Below, in pieces: positions 38,652 to 47,268 of a stretch of 64,000 nt of DNA; within the stretch, counting starts at the first letter, position 1; each line of letters opens with the position of its first letter. This DNA is from Flexivirga aerilata. GTDB taxonomy: Bacteria; Actinomycetota; Actinomycetes; Actinomycetales; Dermatophilaceae. A program made the translations under genes and the position numbers. The stretch lies in contig NZ_JABENB010000001.1 of the NCBI RefSeq assembly GCF_013002715.1, positions 372,001-436,000 on the forward strand, written 5' to 3'. The notes under the pieces are model-generated. The model had not been told where the DNA came from. It ran no database searches and saw only the letters and a program-made list of their open reading frames with translations.

Positions 38652-40451
38652 ATGCCGGCATTCGACGACGGACAGGAAGCCACCGTGCCGCCCACGACCC
38701 GGCGGGTGGAGACCGACGTGCTCATCGTGGGCTCCGGCCCCGCGGGCGCCGCTGCCGCGCTCTTCCTCGCCACCCTGGACGTGCCCACCATCATGATCAC
38801 CAAATACCGGTGGACCGCGAACACGCCGCGAGCACACATCACCAACCAGCGGTCGATGGAGGTCTTCCGCGACCTCGGCATCGAGGAGCAGGTGCAGTCC
38901 GACGCGACGCCGCACGCGCTGATGGGCGACACGGTGTTCTGCACCTCGATCGCCGGCGAGGAGATCGGGCGGATCCGCACGTGGGGCACCGGCGCCGACC
39001 GCGAGGGCGACTACAAGGCGGCCTCGCCCTGTCTGCCGGTCGACATCCCGCAGACCTACCTCGAGCCGATCCTCGTGCGCAACGCGACGCAGCGCGGCAC
39101 CCAGGCCCGCTTCTCCACCGAATACCTTTCGCACACACAGGATTCCGACGGCGTCACAGTCCAGGTGCTCGACCGGCTGACCGGCAGCGAGTATGAGATC
39201 CGGGCAAAGTATCTGATCGGTGCGGACGGCGCCCGCTCGAAGGTCGCCGCGGACATCGGTCTGCCCTTCGAGGGCGCGATGGACATCGCGGGCTCGATGA
39301 ACATCACCTTCAAGGCCGACATCGCCGCCTACTGCGAGGGACGTCCCTCGGTGCTCTACTGGGTGATCCAGCCGGGGTCGAACATCGGCGGCATCGGTGC
39401 CGGGCTGGTGCGCATGGTCCGCCCGTGGAACGAATGGCTGATCGTCTGGGGCTACGACATCGAGCAGCCGCCGCCGGCGATCGACGACGACGCGGCCACC
39501 GAGATCGTCCGAAACCTGTTGGGAATGCCGGACATCGACGTCGAGATCACCGGCACCTCCCTCTGGGGGAACAACGAGATGTACGCGACGCGGCTGCAGT
39601 CCGGCAGGGTCTTCTGCGCCGGTGACGCCGTCCACCGGCACCCGCCGAGTAACGGTCTCGGCTCCAACACCTCGATCCAGGACTCCTACAACCTGGCGTG
39701 GAAGCTCGCCGCGGTGCTGCGCGGGCAGGCCGCCCCCTCGCTGCTGGAGACCTACACCGCCGAGCGTGCCCCGGTGGCGGAGCGGATCGTGCGGCGGGCC
39801 AACCGGTCGGCGCGCGAGTTCTCCCACCTCTTCGACGCGCTCGGCCTGACCGACGCCGAGACCGAGGAGCAGATGGCCGCCGCGATCGAGGAGCGGAAGG
39901 CGGCCACCCCCGCGGGCGCAGCCAAGCGCGCCGACCTGGTCACCGCGATGGAGCTGAAGAACTACGAATTCAACGCGCACGGAGTCGAACTCGGCCAGTT
40001 CTACGAGTCGGCCGCGGTCGTGAGCGATGGCGCAGGACGCCCCGAGCCGGTCCGCGACGCCGACCTCTTCCACCAGCCGTCGACGGTGCCGGGTGCGCAC
40101 CTGCCGCACGCCTGGGTCGGTGACAACCGCACCACCCGGTCGACGCTGGACCTCTGCGGCTACGACCGTTTCACCCTGCTGACCGGCGTCGCCGGGGAGG
40201 CGTGGCAGGACGCCGCGGCCAAGGTCGCCGCCGAGTTCGGGGTGCCGCTCGACTGTGTGGTGATCGGCCCCGGACGGGACGTCACCGACCTCTACTACGA
40301 CTGGGCGCGGCTGCGCGAGGTCGAGGAGTCCGGTGCACTACTCGTCCGGCCGGACAAGCACGTCGCCTGGCGCGCGCACTCGCTGCCCGCCGATCCGCAG
40401 GAGACACTGGAGGCGGCACTGGCCACCGTGCTCGGGAGGACGACCGGATGA
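38652..40451 (+). CDS. FAD-dependent aromatic hydroxylase, probable resorcinol hydroxylase
   Basis: 599 residues from ATG 38652 (AAGGAAG, 8 nt). Class A flavoprotein monooxygenase: FAD Rossmann motif VLIVGSGPAGAAAALF (residues ~23-38), DG motif LIGADGARSKVAADIG, and GD motif GRVFCAGDAVHRHPPSNGLG. The C-terminal thioredoxin-like domain of phenol hydroxylases follows. Closest named relatives are TfdB/resorcinol hydroxylase-type enzymes. With the next two genes it would convert resorcinol (1,3-dihydroxybenzene) to hydroxyquinol using NAD(P)H and O2. Substrate is inferred from operon context; a phenolic other than resorcinol is possible. Confidence 0.85.
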   Translation: MPAFDDGQEATVPPTTRRVETDVLIVGSGPAGAAAALFLATLDVPTIMITKYRWTANTPRAHITNQRSMEVFRDLGIEEQVQSDATPHALMGDTVFCTSIAGEEIGRIRTWGTGADREGDYKAASPCLPVDIPQTYLEPILVRNATQRGTQARFSTEYLSHTQDSDGVTVQVLDRLTGSEYEIRAKYLIGADGARSKVAADIGLPFEGAMDIAGSMNITFKADIAAYCEGRPSVLYWVIQPGSNIGGIGAGLVRMVRPWNEWLIVWGYDIEQPPPAIDDDAATEIVRNLLGMPDIDVEITGTSLWGNNEMYATRLQSGRVFCAGDAVHRHPPSNGLGSNTSIQDSYNLAWKLAAVLRGQAAPSLLETYTAERAPVAERIVRRANRSAREFSHLFDALGLTDAETEEQMAAAIEERKAATPAGAAKRADLVTAMELKNYEFNAHGVELGQFYESAAVVSDGAGRPEPVRDADLFHQPSTVPGAHLPHAWVGDNRTTRSTLDLCGYDRFTLLTGVAGEAWQDAAAKVAAEFGVPLDCVVIGPGRDVTDLYYDWARLREVEESGALLVRPDKHVAWRAHSLPADPQETLEAALATVLGRTTG

Positions 40452-41509
40452 CGACGGGCTTCACTCACGAAACCCTCGGCCAGCGAGTCGTTTTCGCGCC
40501 TGCCGGGGCAGCCGGCGCGGTCGCTGCGGAGGTCGGGCGACGCGATGCGCGGCGGGTCATGCTGATCGCCGCCCCGGCCGAACGCCGGCTCGCGGAGCAG
40601 GTCGCCGGCGACGTGCCGGTGGTCGCCGTTCACGACGACGTGCGCATGCACGTGCCGGTCGAGCACGCCCAACGCGCCCGCGCCGCGGCCACCGAGGCCC
40701 GGGCCGACCTCGTGCTGAGCGTCGGCGGCGGCTCGACCACCGGACTGGCTAAGGCGGTGGCGCTCACCACCGGACTGCCGATCGTCGCGGTGCCCACGAC
40801 ATACGCCGGCTCCGAGGCGACCCCGGTCTGGGGACTGACCAGCGGGCACGAGAAGCAGACCGGCGTCGACCCGCGCGTCCTCCCCGCCTCGATCGTGTAT
40901 GACGCAGCGCTCACCACCTCGCTGCCGGTCGACCTGAGCGTCGCCTCCGGGCTGAATGCGATGGCGCACTGCGTGGACGCGATGTGGGCACCGCACGCCG
41001 ACCCGCTCGACATCGCGCTCGCCACCGAAGGAGCCCGGGCCCTCGCCACCGGCCTGCCCGAGGTGGTCGCCGACCCGGGCGGGCTCGACGGGCGGCAGGA
41101 CACGTTGTTCGGCGCCTACCTCGCCGCGGTCGCGTTCGCCTCCGCCGGCTCCGGCCTGCACCACAAGCTCTGCCACGTGCTCGGCGGCCGTTACGACCTG
41201 CCGCACGCGCAGACGCACGCCGTCGTGCTCCCGCACGTGCTCGCACTCAACGCACCCCACGCGCCGGATGCCGACCGACGGCTCGCAGCGGCGTTCGGCT
41301 CGGACACCGCACTCGGTGGCCTCGAGGCGTTGCGCACCACGCTCGACGCACCCCGCGCGCTGCGCGACCTCGGCATGCGCGAGAGCGACCTGCCGGGCGC
41401 AGTCGCCGCGATCCTGCCGGTCGTGCCGCCGAGCAACCCGACCCCCGTGACCGAAGACACCATGACCGGGCTGCTGCGACGCGCCTGGGAAGGAGCCCCA
41501 CCGCGATGA
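40448..41509 (+). CDS. Maleylacetate reductase
   Basis: 353 residues from ATG 40448, overlapping the hydroxylase stop (ATGA). Iron-type alcohol dehydrogenase-like fold: [16 protein letters not shown] (NAD-binding), [14 protein letters not shown], and [13 protein letters not shown] with [12 protein letters not shown] as the metal region. Reduces maleylacetate to 3-oxoadipate with NADH. Full length. Confidence 0.93.
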   Translation: MTTGFTHETLGQRVVFAPAGAAGAVAAEVGRRDARRVMLIAAPAERRLAEQVAGDVPVVAVHDDVRMHVPVEHAQRARAAATEARADLVLSVGGGSTTGLAKAVALTTGLPIVAVPTTYAGSEATPVWGLTSGHEKQTGVDPRVLPASIVYDAALTTSLPVDLSVASGLNAMAHCVDAMWAPHADPLDIALATEGARALATGLPEVVADPGGLDGRQDTLFGAYLAAVAFASAGSGLHHKLCHVLGGRYDLPHAQTHAVVLPHVLALNAPHAPDADRRLAAAFGSDTALGGLEALRTTLDAPRALRDLGMRESDLPGAVAAILPVVPPSNPTPVTEDTMTGLLRRAWEGAPPR

Positions 41510-42399
41510 GCACCACCTCCGACGACCAGGCCCAGACGCAGCGCGAGCAGGCACTCACCGACAAGGTGGTCGCGTCGTTCGCCAACACCCCCGACGACCG
41601 GCTGCGCGAGATCCTGCAGGCCGCCACCCGGCACCTGCACGCCTTCGTGCGCGAGGTGCGGCTCACCGAGCAGGAGTGGGAGGCCGGCATCGCCTACCTG
41701 ACGGCGGTGGGCGACATCACCGACGACAAGCGTCAGGAGTTCATCCTGCTGTCCGACACCTTCGGGGTGTCGATGCAGACCATCACGATGAACAACCAGG
41801 CGCGCGGGAATGCCACCGAGGCAACGGTTTTCGGCCCCTTCTTCGTGCAGGACTCCCCTGAGATCGACAACGGCGGCGACATCAGCGGCGCGGCCACCGG
41901 CATGCCGTGTTACGTCGAGGGCACCGTGCGGGGCACCGACGGGCAGCCCGTGCCGGGCGCCCGCATCGAGGCGTGGGAGGCCGACGACGACGGTCTCTAC
42001 GACGTGCAGTATGACGACGGCCGCGTCGGCGGCCGGGCGCACCTCTTCAGCGACGAGCGGGGCGAATACCGCTTCTGGGCAGTGCAACCCACGCCATACC
42101 CGATCCCGTATGACGGGCCGGTCGGCCAGCTGCTCGCGGCCGCGGAGCGCACCCCGATGCGAGCCTCCCACCTGCACTTCATGGTCACCGCGGACGGCAA
42201 GCGACGCCTGGTGACCCACATCTTCGTGCGGGGCGACTCGCATCTGGAGACCGACAGCGTCTTCGGCGTGAAGGATTCGCTGGTGCTCGACTTCGACGAG
42301 CAACCCGCCGGCACACCGACGCCGGACGGCCGCCCGGTGGACGGTCCGTGGTCGCGGGTGCGCTTCGACATCGTGCTCGCGGACGACCTCGCTGGTTGA
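41506..42399 (+). CDS. Hydroxyquinol 1,2-dioxygenase
   Basis: 297 residues from ATG 41506, overlapping the previous stop. Intradiol dioxygenase: N-terminal helical dimer domain, then beta-sandwich with Fe(III) ligands Tyr165, Tyr198, His222 and His224, one off from the Nocardioides simplex enzyme's Tyr164/Tyr197/His221/His223 as recalled. Cleaves 1,2,4-benzenetriol to maleylacetate. The last codons DLAG-TGA coincide with the start of a family C repeat. Confidence 0.94.
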   Translation: MSTTSDDQAQTQREQALTDKVVASFANTPDDRLREILQAATRHLHAFVREVRLTEQEWEAGIAYLTAVGDITDDKRQEFILLSDTFGVSMQTITMNNQARGNATEATVFGPFFVQDSPEIDNGGDISGAATGMPCYVEGTVRGTDGQPVPGARIEAWEADDDGLYDVQYDDGRVGGRAHLFSDERGEYRFWAVQPTPYPIPYDGPVGQLLAAAERTPMRASHLHFMVTADGKRRLVTHIFVRGDSHLETDSVFGVKDSLVLDFDEQPAGTPTPDGRPVDGPWSRVRFDIVLADDLAG

Positions 42400-42545
42400 G
42401 TAGCCGACCTCGCTGGTTGAGTAGCCGGCACGGGCGAGCCACTCGCTGGTTGAGTAGCCGAGCCCGCTGGTTGAGTAGCCGGCACGGGCGAGCCTGCGAG
42501 CCCGTGCCGGCGTATCGAAACCAGCAGACCTATCGAAACCAGCGC
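42388..42545. repeat. Family C repeat cluster (TGGTTGAGTAGC ... GTATCGAAACCA)
   Basis: Four copies of CTGGTTGAGTAGCCG and two right ends (TATCGAAACCAGC), with a long internal stem CGGCACGGGCGAG / CTCGCCCGTGCCG-type. Starts within the hydroxyquinol dioxygenase stop region. The same family occurs at 48427-48790 and, degenerate, in hsdR. Confidence 0.85.
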
Positions 42546-42558
42546 TACCGCCCGCCCC

Positions 42559-43401
42559 TCAGTCGTTCAGCGTCGCCCGCAACACCATCGCGTCCCCGGC
42601 CTGCGCCGGCTCCGGCATCACCGCGACCAGGTCGGGCCGATTGACCATGGCCGCACCGATGTCGGCGAAGGCGCCCAGCCGGCGCAGCTGCACGATCGTC
42701 GGGGGCATCATGCGGGCCGCACCCGCACCGACCTGCTCCAGCGCCGCCGCCGGACGCACCCACTCGGTGCGGTCGGCCTCGGTGGTGCGGTCGTCGGCGG
42801 CCTGCCGCTCGGGCAGCCGGGCCGCGAAAAACCAGGTGTCGTAGCGCTTCGGCTCCATCTCCGGAGTGACCCAATGGTCCTGCAGCGCAAGCAGATCGGA
42901 GCGCAGCACCAGGCGTCGCCGGGTCAGCAGCTCAGCGAAGGACAGCGACCGGTCGAGCAGTGCCTCCCGGTCGGCATGCCAGTCGTCACCGCTGACGTCC
43001 GCGACGACCGTGTCCGCCGACGGCCCGGCGAGCAGGACCCCGCACTCCTCGAAGACCTCGCGCACGGCCGCGATGACGGTGGCGCGGGCGACCCCCTCGG
43101 ACAGCCCGGTCAGCGCCGCCCACTGCGCGGGAGACGGCCCGGCCCAGGGGATGTCGCCGCCTTCGTCGCGGGGGTCGACACCGCCGCCGGGAAACACCCA
43201 GACCGACGGCGCGAACGCCATCGACGGCACGCGCCGGAGCATGAAAACCTCCGGACCAGAGGCTGATTCGCGCAACAGCATGACGGTCGCCGCCATACGG
43301 GGTGGCACGATCTGACGTTGCGCCGGAGCGGTTGCCAACCACCGCTGCGCGCCCTCGGCGAGCGGCGGCGGCACCGGGAAGTCGTGCTGGGACGTCACCA
43401 C
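42559..43401 (-). CDS. Nudix hydrolase
   Basis: 280 residues from GTG 43399-43401; the adjacent GTG at 43396 is the alternative. The Nudix box has a long insertion: GGGVDPRDEGG ... then AAVREVFEECGVLLAG, so the G and REVFEECG parts are separated by ~40 residues, as in NUDT19/RppH-distant members. The preceding segment MAATVMLLRESASGPEVFMLRR is the typical first strand. Substrate unknown. 4 bp separate it from RidA. Confidence 0.85.
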   Translation of the reverse strand: MVTSQHDFPVPPPLAEGAQRWLATAPAQRQIVPPRMAATVMLLRESASGPEVFMLRRVPSMAFAPSVWVFPGGGVDPRDEGGDIPWAGPSPAQWAALTGLSEGVARATVIAAVREVFEECGVLLAGPSADTVVADVSGDDWHADREALLDRSLSFAELLTRRRLVLRSDLLALQDHWVTPEMEPKRYDTWFFAARLPERQAADDRTTEADRTEWVRPAAALEQVGAGAARMMPPTIVQLRRLGAFADIGAAMVNRPDLVAVMPEPAQAGDAMVLRATLND

Positions 43402-43405
43402 GACG

Positions 43406-43867
43406 TCACTGCACGGAGACGGTGATCTCGACCTCGACGGGGGCGTCCAGCGGGAGCGCGGCGACGCCGACGGCCGAGCGCGCGTGCGCACCGCGCTCAC
43501 CGAACGCCTTCGACAGCAGCTCGCTGGCGCCGTTGATGACGGCCGGCTGACCGGTGAAGCTCGGGTCGCTGGCGACGAAGCCGACCACCTTGACGACCCG
43601 GGTGACCTGGTCGAGGTCGCCGATCTCCGACTTCACCGCGGCGATCGCGTTGAGCGCGCACGTCTCGGCGAGCTTGGCGGCCTCCTCCGCGGTGACCTCG
43701 GCACCGACCTTGCCGGTCGCGGCGAGCTTGCCATCGACCACCGGCAGCTGACCGGAGGTGAAGACGAGGCAGCCGTCGCGCACGACGGGCACGTAGGCCG
43801 CGACCGGGGCGGCGACCTCGGGGACGGTCAGACCGAGCTCGCTCAGCCGATCCTCAACTGATGACAT
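43406..43867 (-). CDS. RidA family protein (imine/enamine deaminase)
   Basis: 153 residues from ATG 43865-43867. YjgF/YER057c/UK114 fold: FTSGQLPVVDGKL, the conserved Arg in GAHARSAVGVAALPLDAPVEVEI. Deaminates reactive 2-aminoacrylate-type intermediates. Orthologue of Rv3678c in the syntenic block. Flanked 5 bp on each side by nudix and DUF4177 genes on the same strand. Confidence 0.92.
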   Translation of the reverse strand: MSSVEDRLSELGLTVPEVAAPVAAYVPVVRDGCLVFTSGQLPVVDGKLAATGKVGAEVTAEEAAKLAETCALNAIAAVKSEIGDLDQVTRVVKVVGFVASDPSFTGQPAVINGASELLSKAFGERGAHARSAVGVAALPLDAPVEVEITVSVQ

Positions 43868-43872
43868 GGTTT

Positions 43873-44031
43873 TCAGCTCTCCTTGGGGCGTTTCAGATAA
43901 GCGACGAGGCCGTTGCCGTCGGGTCCCGGCACGACCTGGACGAGCTCCCAGCCGTCCTCGCCCCACTGGTCGAGGATCTGCTTGGTCGCGTGGATCATCA
44001 GCGGCACGGTGGCGTATTCCCACTTGGTCAT
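43873..44031 (-). CDS. DUF4177 small protein
   Basis: 52 residues from ATG 44029-44031. MTKWEYATVPLMIHATKQIL ... GWELVQVVPG is the DUF4177 signature (W-E-Y at start, G-W-E-L-V). Short, cytoplasmic, unknown function; conserved with RidA in actinobacteria (Rv3678A). Confidence 0.9.
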   Translation of the reverse strand: MTKWEYATVPLMIHATKQILDQWGEDGWELVQVVPGPDGNGLVAYLKRPKES

Positions 44032-44072
44032 GCTGGTCACCCTAGTGCCGGGCCGGTATGACGGTTCAGGCG

Positions 44073-45356
44073 TCAGCGGGTCGGGTCGAAGGGCAGCAGC
44101 TCCGGCGGCGTGACGCCGGTGACCATCTGCTCGGCGAGCAGCTGGCCCGACAGCGGGCCGAGGGTGATGCCCCACATGCCGTGGCCGCCGTTGGTGAAGA
44201 CCCGCGGCACCTTGGTCGCGCCGACGAGCGGCAGACCGTCGACGGTGACCGGGCGGCCGCCGACCCAGGTGTCCTGCCGGTCGTCCCAGTCGACGCCGGA
44301 CAGCAGCGGGCGGCCGTTCTTGACGATCGCGTCGACCCGCTCCTCGTGCAGCGGCTCCTCGGTGCCCGCGAACTCCATCGTCCCGCCGACCCGCAACCGG
44401 TCGCCGAGCGGCGTGCACGCGACCCGCTCGTAGGGGAAGTAGACCGGGCACGGCACCGGACGCATCGAAGGGTCGGTGACCGTGACCGAGAAGCTGTAAC
44501 CACGGCCGGCGCGCAGGGGCGTCCGCACTCCGCAGTCCCGGGCCAGCTCGGGCAGCCACGCGCCGGTGGCGAGCACGACGGCGTCGCCCGAGATCGGCTC
44601 GCCGCTCATCATCTCGACGGTGACGCCGCCCGGGCCGTGCCGCAGGGCACGGGCGTTGGACCCGATGACGAGCCGGCCGCCCCGGTCGGTGACGGCGTTC
44701 GCGAGCGCGTCGACATACTCGCCGGGGTTGATGAAGCGCTGGCCGCCGAGCCGGATCGCCTTCTCGACGTCGGGGCTCACGATCGGCAGCTCCGCGCGCA
44801 GCGTGGCGTTGTCGACCTCGGTGGCCTCCAGCTCCAGGCCGGCCTCGCGGATCAGCTCGACCTCGTGCTCCAGCCCGGCGGCGTCCTCGGCGCGCCGGAA
44901 GGCCGCCATGATCGGGGCGTCGTGGGAGGTCGCCCGCACGCCGTGCGACTCGAGGAACTCATAGGCCTCGATCGCGCGCCGGTTGACCGGCACGTACTTG
45001 TCCATCGTCCGCTTCCACTGACCCGGGGTGCAGCGCCGGGCGAAGCCGAGCAGGAAGGACGCCAGCTTCGGGTCCGGCTTCATCGGGATGTAGAGCGGCG
45101 AGTCCGGGTCGAGCAGCGCCTTCATGCCGTACTTGATGACCGACGGGTCGGAGAGCGGCACGCAGAGCCCGGGCGACACCCAGCCGGCGTTGCCCCAGGA
45201 GCTGCCGGCGGCGACCCCGGAACGCTCGACGACGGTCACCTCCACCCCGCGCTCCTGCAGGTGCCACGCGGTCGAGAGGCCGACCATGCCGGCTCCGACC
45301 ACGACGACGTGCGGCGTGCGCTGCCCCTTCACAGCGCGCAACGGTTCCTGAGGCAT
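44073..45356 (-). CDS. FAD-dependent D-amino-acid dehydrogenase/oxidase (DadA-like)
   Basis: 427 residues from ATG 45354-45356. FAD Rossmann motif VVVVGAGMVGLSTAWHLQERG, then SGVAAGSSWGNAGWVSPGLCVPLSDP typical of DadA, and C-terminal GGRPVTVDGLPLVGAT ... GHGMWGITLGPLSG. Oxidises D-amino acids (or glycine/proline-type amines) to imines, passing electrons to FAD. No neighbouring alanine racemase, so substrate is uncertain. RidA nearby could remove the imine product. Confidence 0.88.
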   Translation of the reverse strand: MPQEPLRAVKGQRTPHVVVVGAGMVGLSTAWHLQERGVEVTVVERSGVAAGSSWGNAGWVSPGLCVPLSDPSVIKYGMKALLDPDSPLYIPMKPDPKLASFLLGFARRCTPGQWKRTMDKYVPVNRRAIEAYEFLESHGVRATSHDAPIMAAFRRAEDAAGLEHEVELIREAGLELEATEVDNATLRAELPIVSPDVEKAIRLGGQRFINPGEYVDALANAVTDRGGRLVIGSNARALRHGPGGVTVEMMSGEPISGDAVVLATGAWLPELARDCGVRTPLRAGRGYSFSVTVTDPSMRPVPCPVYFPYERVACTPLGDRLRVGGTMEFAGTEEPLHEERVDAIVKNGRPLLSGVDWDDRQDTWVGGRPVTVDGLPLVGATKVPRVFTNGGHGMWGITLGPLSGQLLAEQMVTGVTPPELLPFDPTR

Positions 45357-45497
45357 TTCGGCTCCTTGATCTACGATATTCCCGCTCTCGCGACGGTAGC
45401 ACCGCTGATTTCGTAGCGACAACCGGCGCAGATCGAACTAGTCGGTACTTGCCGGTAACTTGGGGGAACCCGCGGCGCCGTCGATAGAGTCGCGGCC

Positions 45498-46226
45498 GTG
45501 CCCGACTTCTCCGCGCCCGACCGGAAGCCCGACCTCACCCGCAGCTACGGCAGTCATCCCGATCAGGTGTATGACGTCCGCACGCCCACCGGGGATGCCC
45601 GCGACGCGACCGTGCTGCTGGTCCACGGCGGCTTCTGGCGCCCGGCCTACGACCGGCTGCACACCGGCCCGCAGGCAACTGCGTTGGCGGACAAGGGCTT
45701 TCACGTCGCGTCGCTCGAATACCGGCGCATCCCCGGCGACTGGGCGGCGATGGCGCACGACCTGCGGGCCGGTCTCGCGGCCGTGCGAGCCGACCCGGAG
45801 CTGCCGGATGACGTTGTGCTGGTGGGACATTCGGCCGGTGGGCACCTGGTGACCTGGGCCCTCCATCAGCCCGAGGCTGCCGGGGTCGCGGGTGCGGTCT
45901 CGCTCGCCGGCGCGGTCGACCTGCACCTGGCGCGGGACCTCGGGCTGGGCGACGGCGCGGCCAACGCCCTGATGGGCGACGCCGACGAATCCGTATGGCG
46001 CGCAGCCGATCCCGCACTTCTCGGCCCTCCCCCTGCGCCGGTGCGGCTGATCCACGGCACGGCCGACGACGTCGTGCCGGTCGAGGTGTCGGAGAGCTAC
46101 CAGGCCGCGGCCGGCTCCGGCATACCGCTCACCGTGCTGACGGGAGCCACGCATCACGACCTGATCGACCCGGACTCGCCGCACTTCGCCGCGGCCGTGC
46201 GGGACCTGTCCGACCTCACGTCGTGA
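45498..46226 (+). CDS. Alpha/beta hydrolase, kynurenine formamidase-like
   Basis: 242 residues from GTG 45498. Motifs: LLVHGGFWRPAYDRL (the HGG-x-W oxyanion motif of kynurenine formamidases), nucleophile GHSAGGHLVTW, HGTADDVVPVEVS with Asp, and THHDLIDP with His. Could hydrolyse N-formylkynurenine or another small amide/ester. The start is divergent from the DadA-like gene. Confidence 0.85.
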   Translation: MPDFSAPDRKPDLTRSYGSHPDQVYDVRTPTGDARDATVLLVHGGFWRPAYDRLHTGPQATALADKGFHVASLEYRRIPGDWAAMAHDLRAGLAAVRADPELPDDVVLVGHSAGGHLVTWALHQPEAAGVAGAVSLAGAVDLHLARDLGLGDGAANALMGDADESVWRAADPALLGPPPAPVRLIHGTADDVVPVEVSESYQAAAGSGIPLTVLTGATHHDLIDPDSPHFAAAVRDLSDLTS

Positions 46227-46269
46227 TCACCCCTTCGGGCGCGGGTCCGCGCGGGATAACGTTTGCGGC

Positions 46270-47268
46270 ATGACGAGCGACTGGGACGGAGTGCGGCTGC
46301 ACATCGTGACCGGCAAGGGCGGCACCGGCAAGACGACCGTCGCCGCCGCGCTCGCGATGTCTCTCGCGACCGAGGGCAAGCGGGTGCTGCTCGCCGAGGT
46401 CGAGGGCCGGCAGGGCATCAGCGGTGTCCTCGACGTGCCACGGCTCGGCGAGGACGAGGTGCAGGTGGCGACCGGGTCCGCGGGCGGCCAGGTGATGGGC
46501 CTCGCCGTCGACCCGAAGGCCGCCCTGCTCGAATACCTGCAGATGTTCTACAAGCTCGGCATGGCCGGCGGCATGCTGGAGCGGTTCGGGGTCGTCGACT
46601 TCGCCACGACCGTCGCGCCCGGGCTGCGCGACGTGCTGCTGATCGGCAAGGTCTACGAGGCGGTCCGGCGCCGCCCCGGCCGTCGCGGCGTCCGTCAGGA
46701 CCAGGTCTACGACGCCGTCGTGCTCGACGCGCCGCCGACCGGCCGGGTCGGCCAGTTCCTCGCGGTCAACCAGGCGATGTCGGGCCTTGCCAAGGTCGGT
46801 CCGGTGAAGAACCAGGCCGACTCGATCAACGAACTGCTCCAATCCGACCAGACCGCAGTGCATCTGGTCACCCTGCTGGAGGAGATGCCGGTGCAGGAGA
46901 CCGTCGACGCGGTGGCCGAGCTGCGCTCGCTGTCCCTCCCACTTGGTGCGGTGATCATCAACCAGGAGCGCACCCCGCCGGCCGACGAGCACACCCGAAA
47001 GCTGCTGGCCGCAACCGATTTCGACACCACGCCGCTCGCCGACGACCTCGGGGAGCTGGGCCTGCGGGTCGGGCCGACGCTCGTCGGCGGCCTCGTGCAG
47101 ACCGGGCGCGACCTGATCGACCGGCTGGAGCTGGAGCACCAGGAGCGGGAGACGATCGCCGGGCTGGGACTGCCGACATACCACCTGCCGTTGCTGCCCG
47201 ATGGGCTCGACGCCGGCGGCCTGCTCCAGCTCGAGGCGGCACTGACCGAGCAGGAGGCGCGCGTATGA
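46270..47268 (+). CDS. ArsA/GET3-family ATPase, first of a pair
   Basis: 332 residues. Deviant Walker A GKGGTGKTT (residues 15-23) with the signature Lys present, then DAPPTGRVGQFL (switch II). Related to mycobacterial Rv3679, part of a two-subunit ATPase pair (with Rv3680) linked to stress and anion handling. Not an arsenite pump by context: no arsB/arsR. Coupled with the next gene (ATGA). Confidence 0.9.
   Translation: MTSDWDGVRLHIVTGKGGTGKTTVAAALAMSLATEGKRVLLAEVEGRQGISGVLDVPRLGEDEVQVATGSAGGQVMGLAVDPKAALLEYLQMFYKLGMAGGMLERFGVVDFATTVAPGLRDVLLIGKVYEAVRRRPGRRGVRQDQVYDAVVLDAPPTGRVGQFLAVNQAMSGLAKVGPVKNQADSINELLQSDQTAVHLVTLLEEMPVQETVDAVAELRSLSLPLGAVIINQERTPPADEHTRKLLAATDFDTTPLADDLGELGLRVGPTLVGGLVQTGRDLIDRLELEHQERETIAGLGLPTYHLPLLPDGLDAGGLLQLEAALTEQEARV

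Noticed and set aside
38328..40109. 593-codon minus-strand open frame
   Set aside because: Antisense of the FAD hydroxylase; composition and lack of motifs mark it as a shadow.
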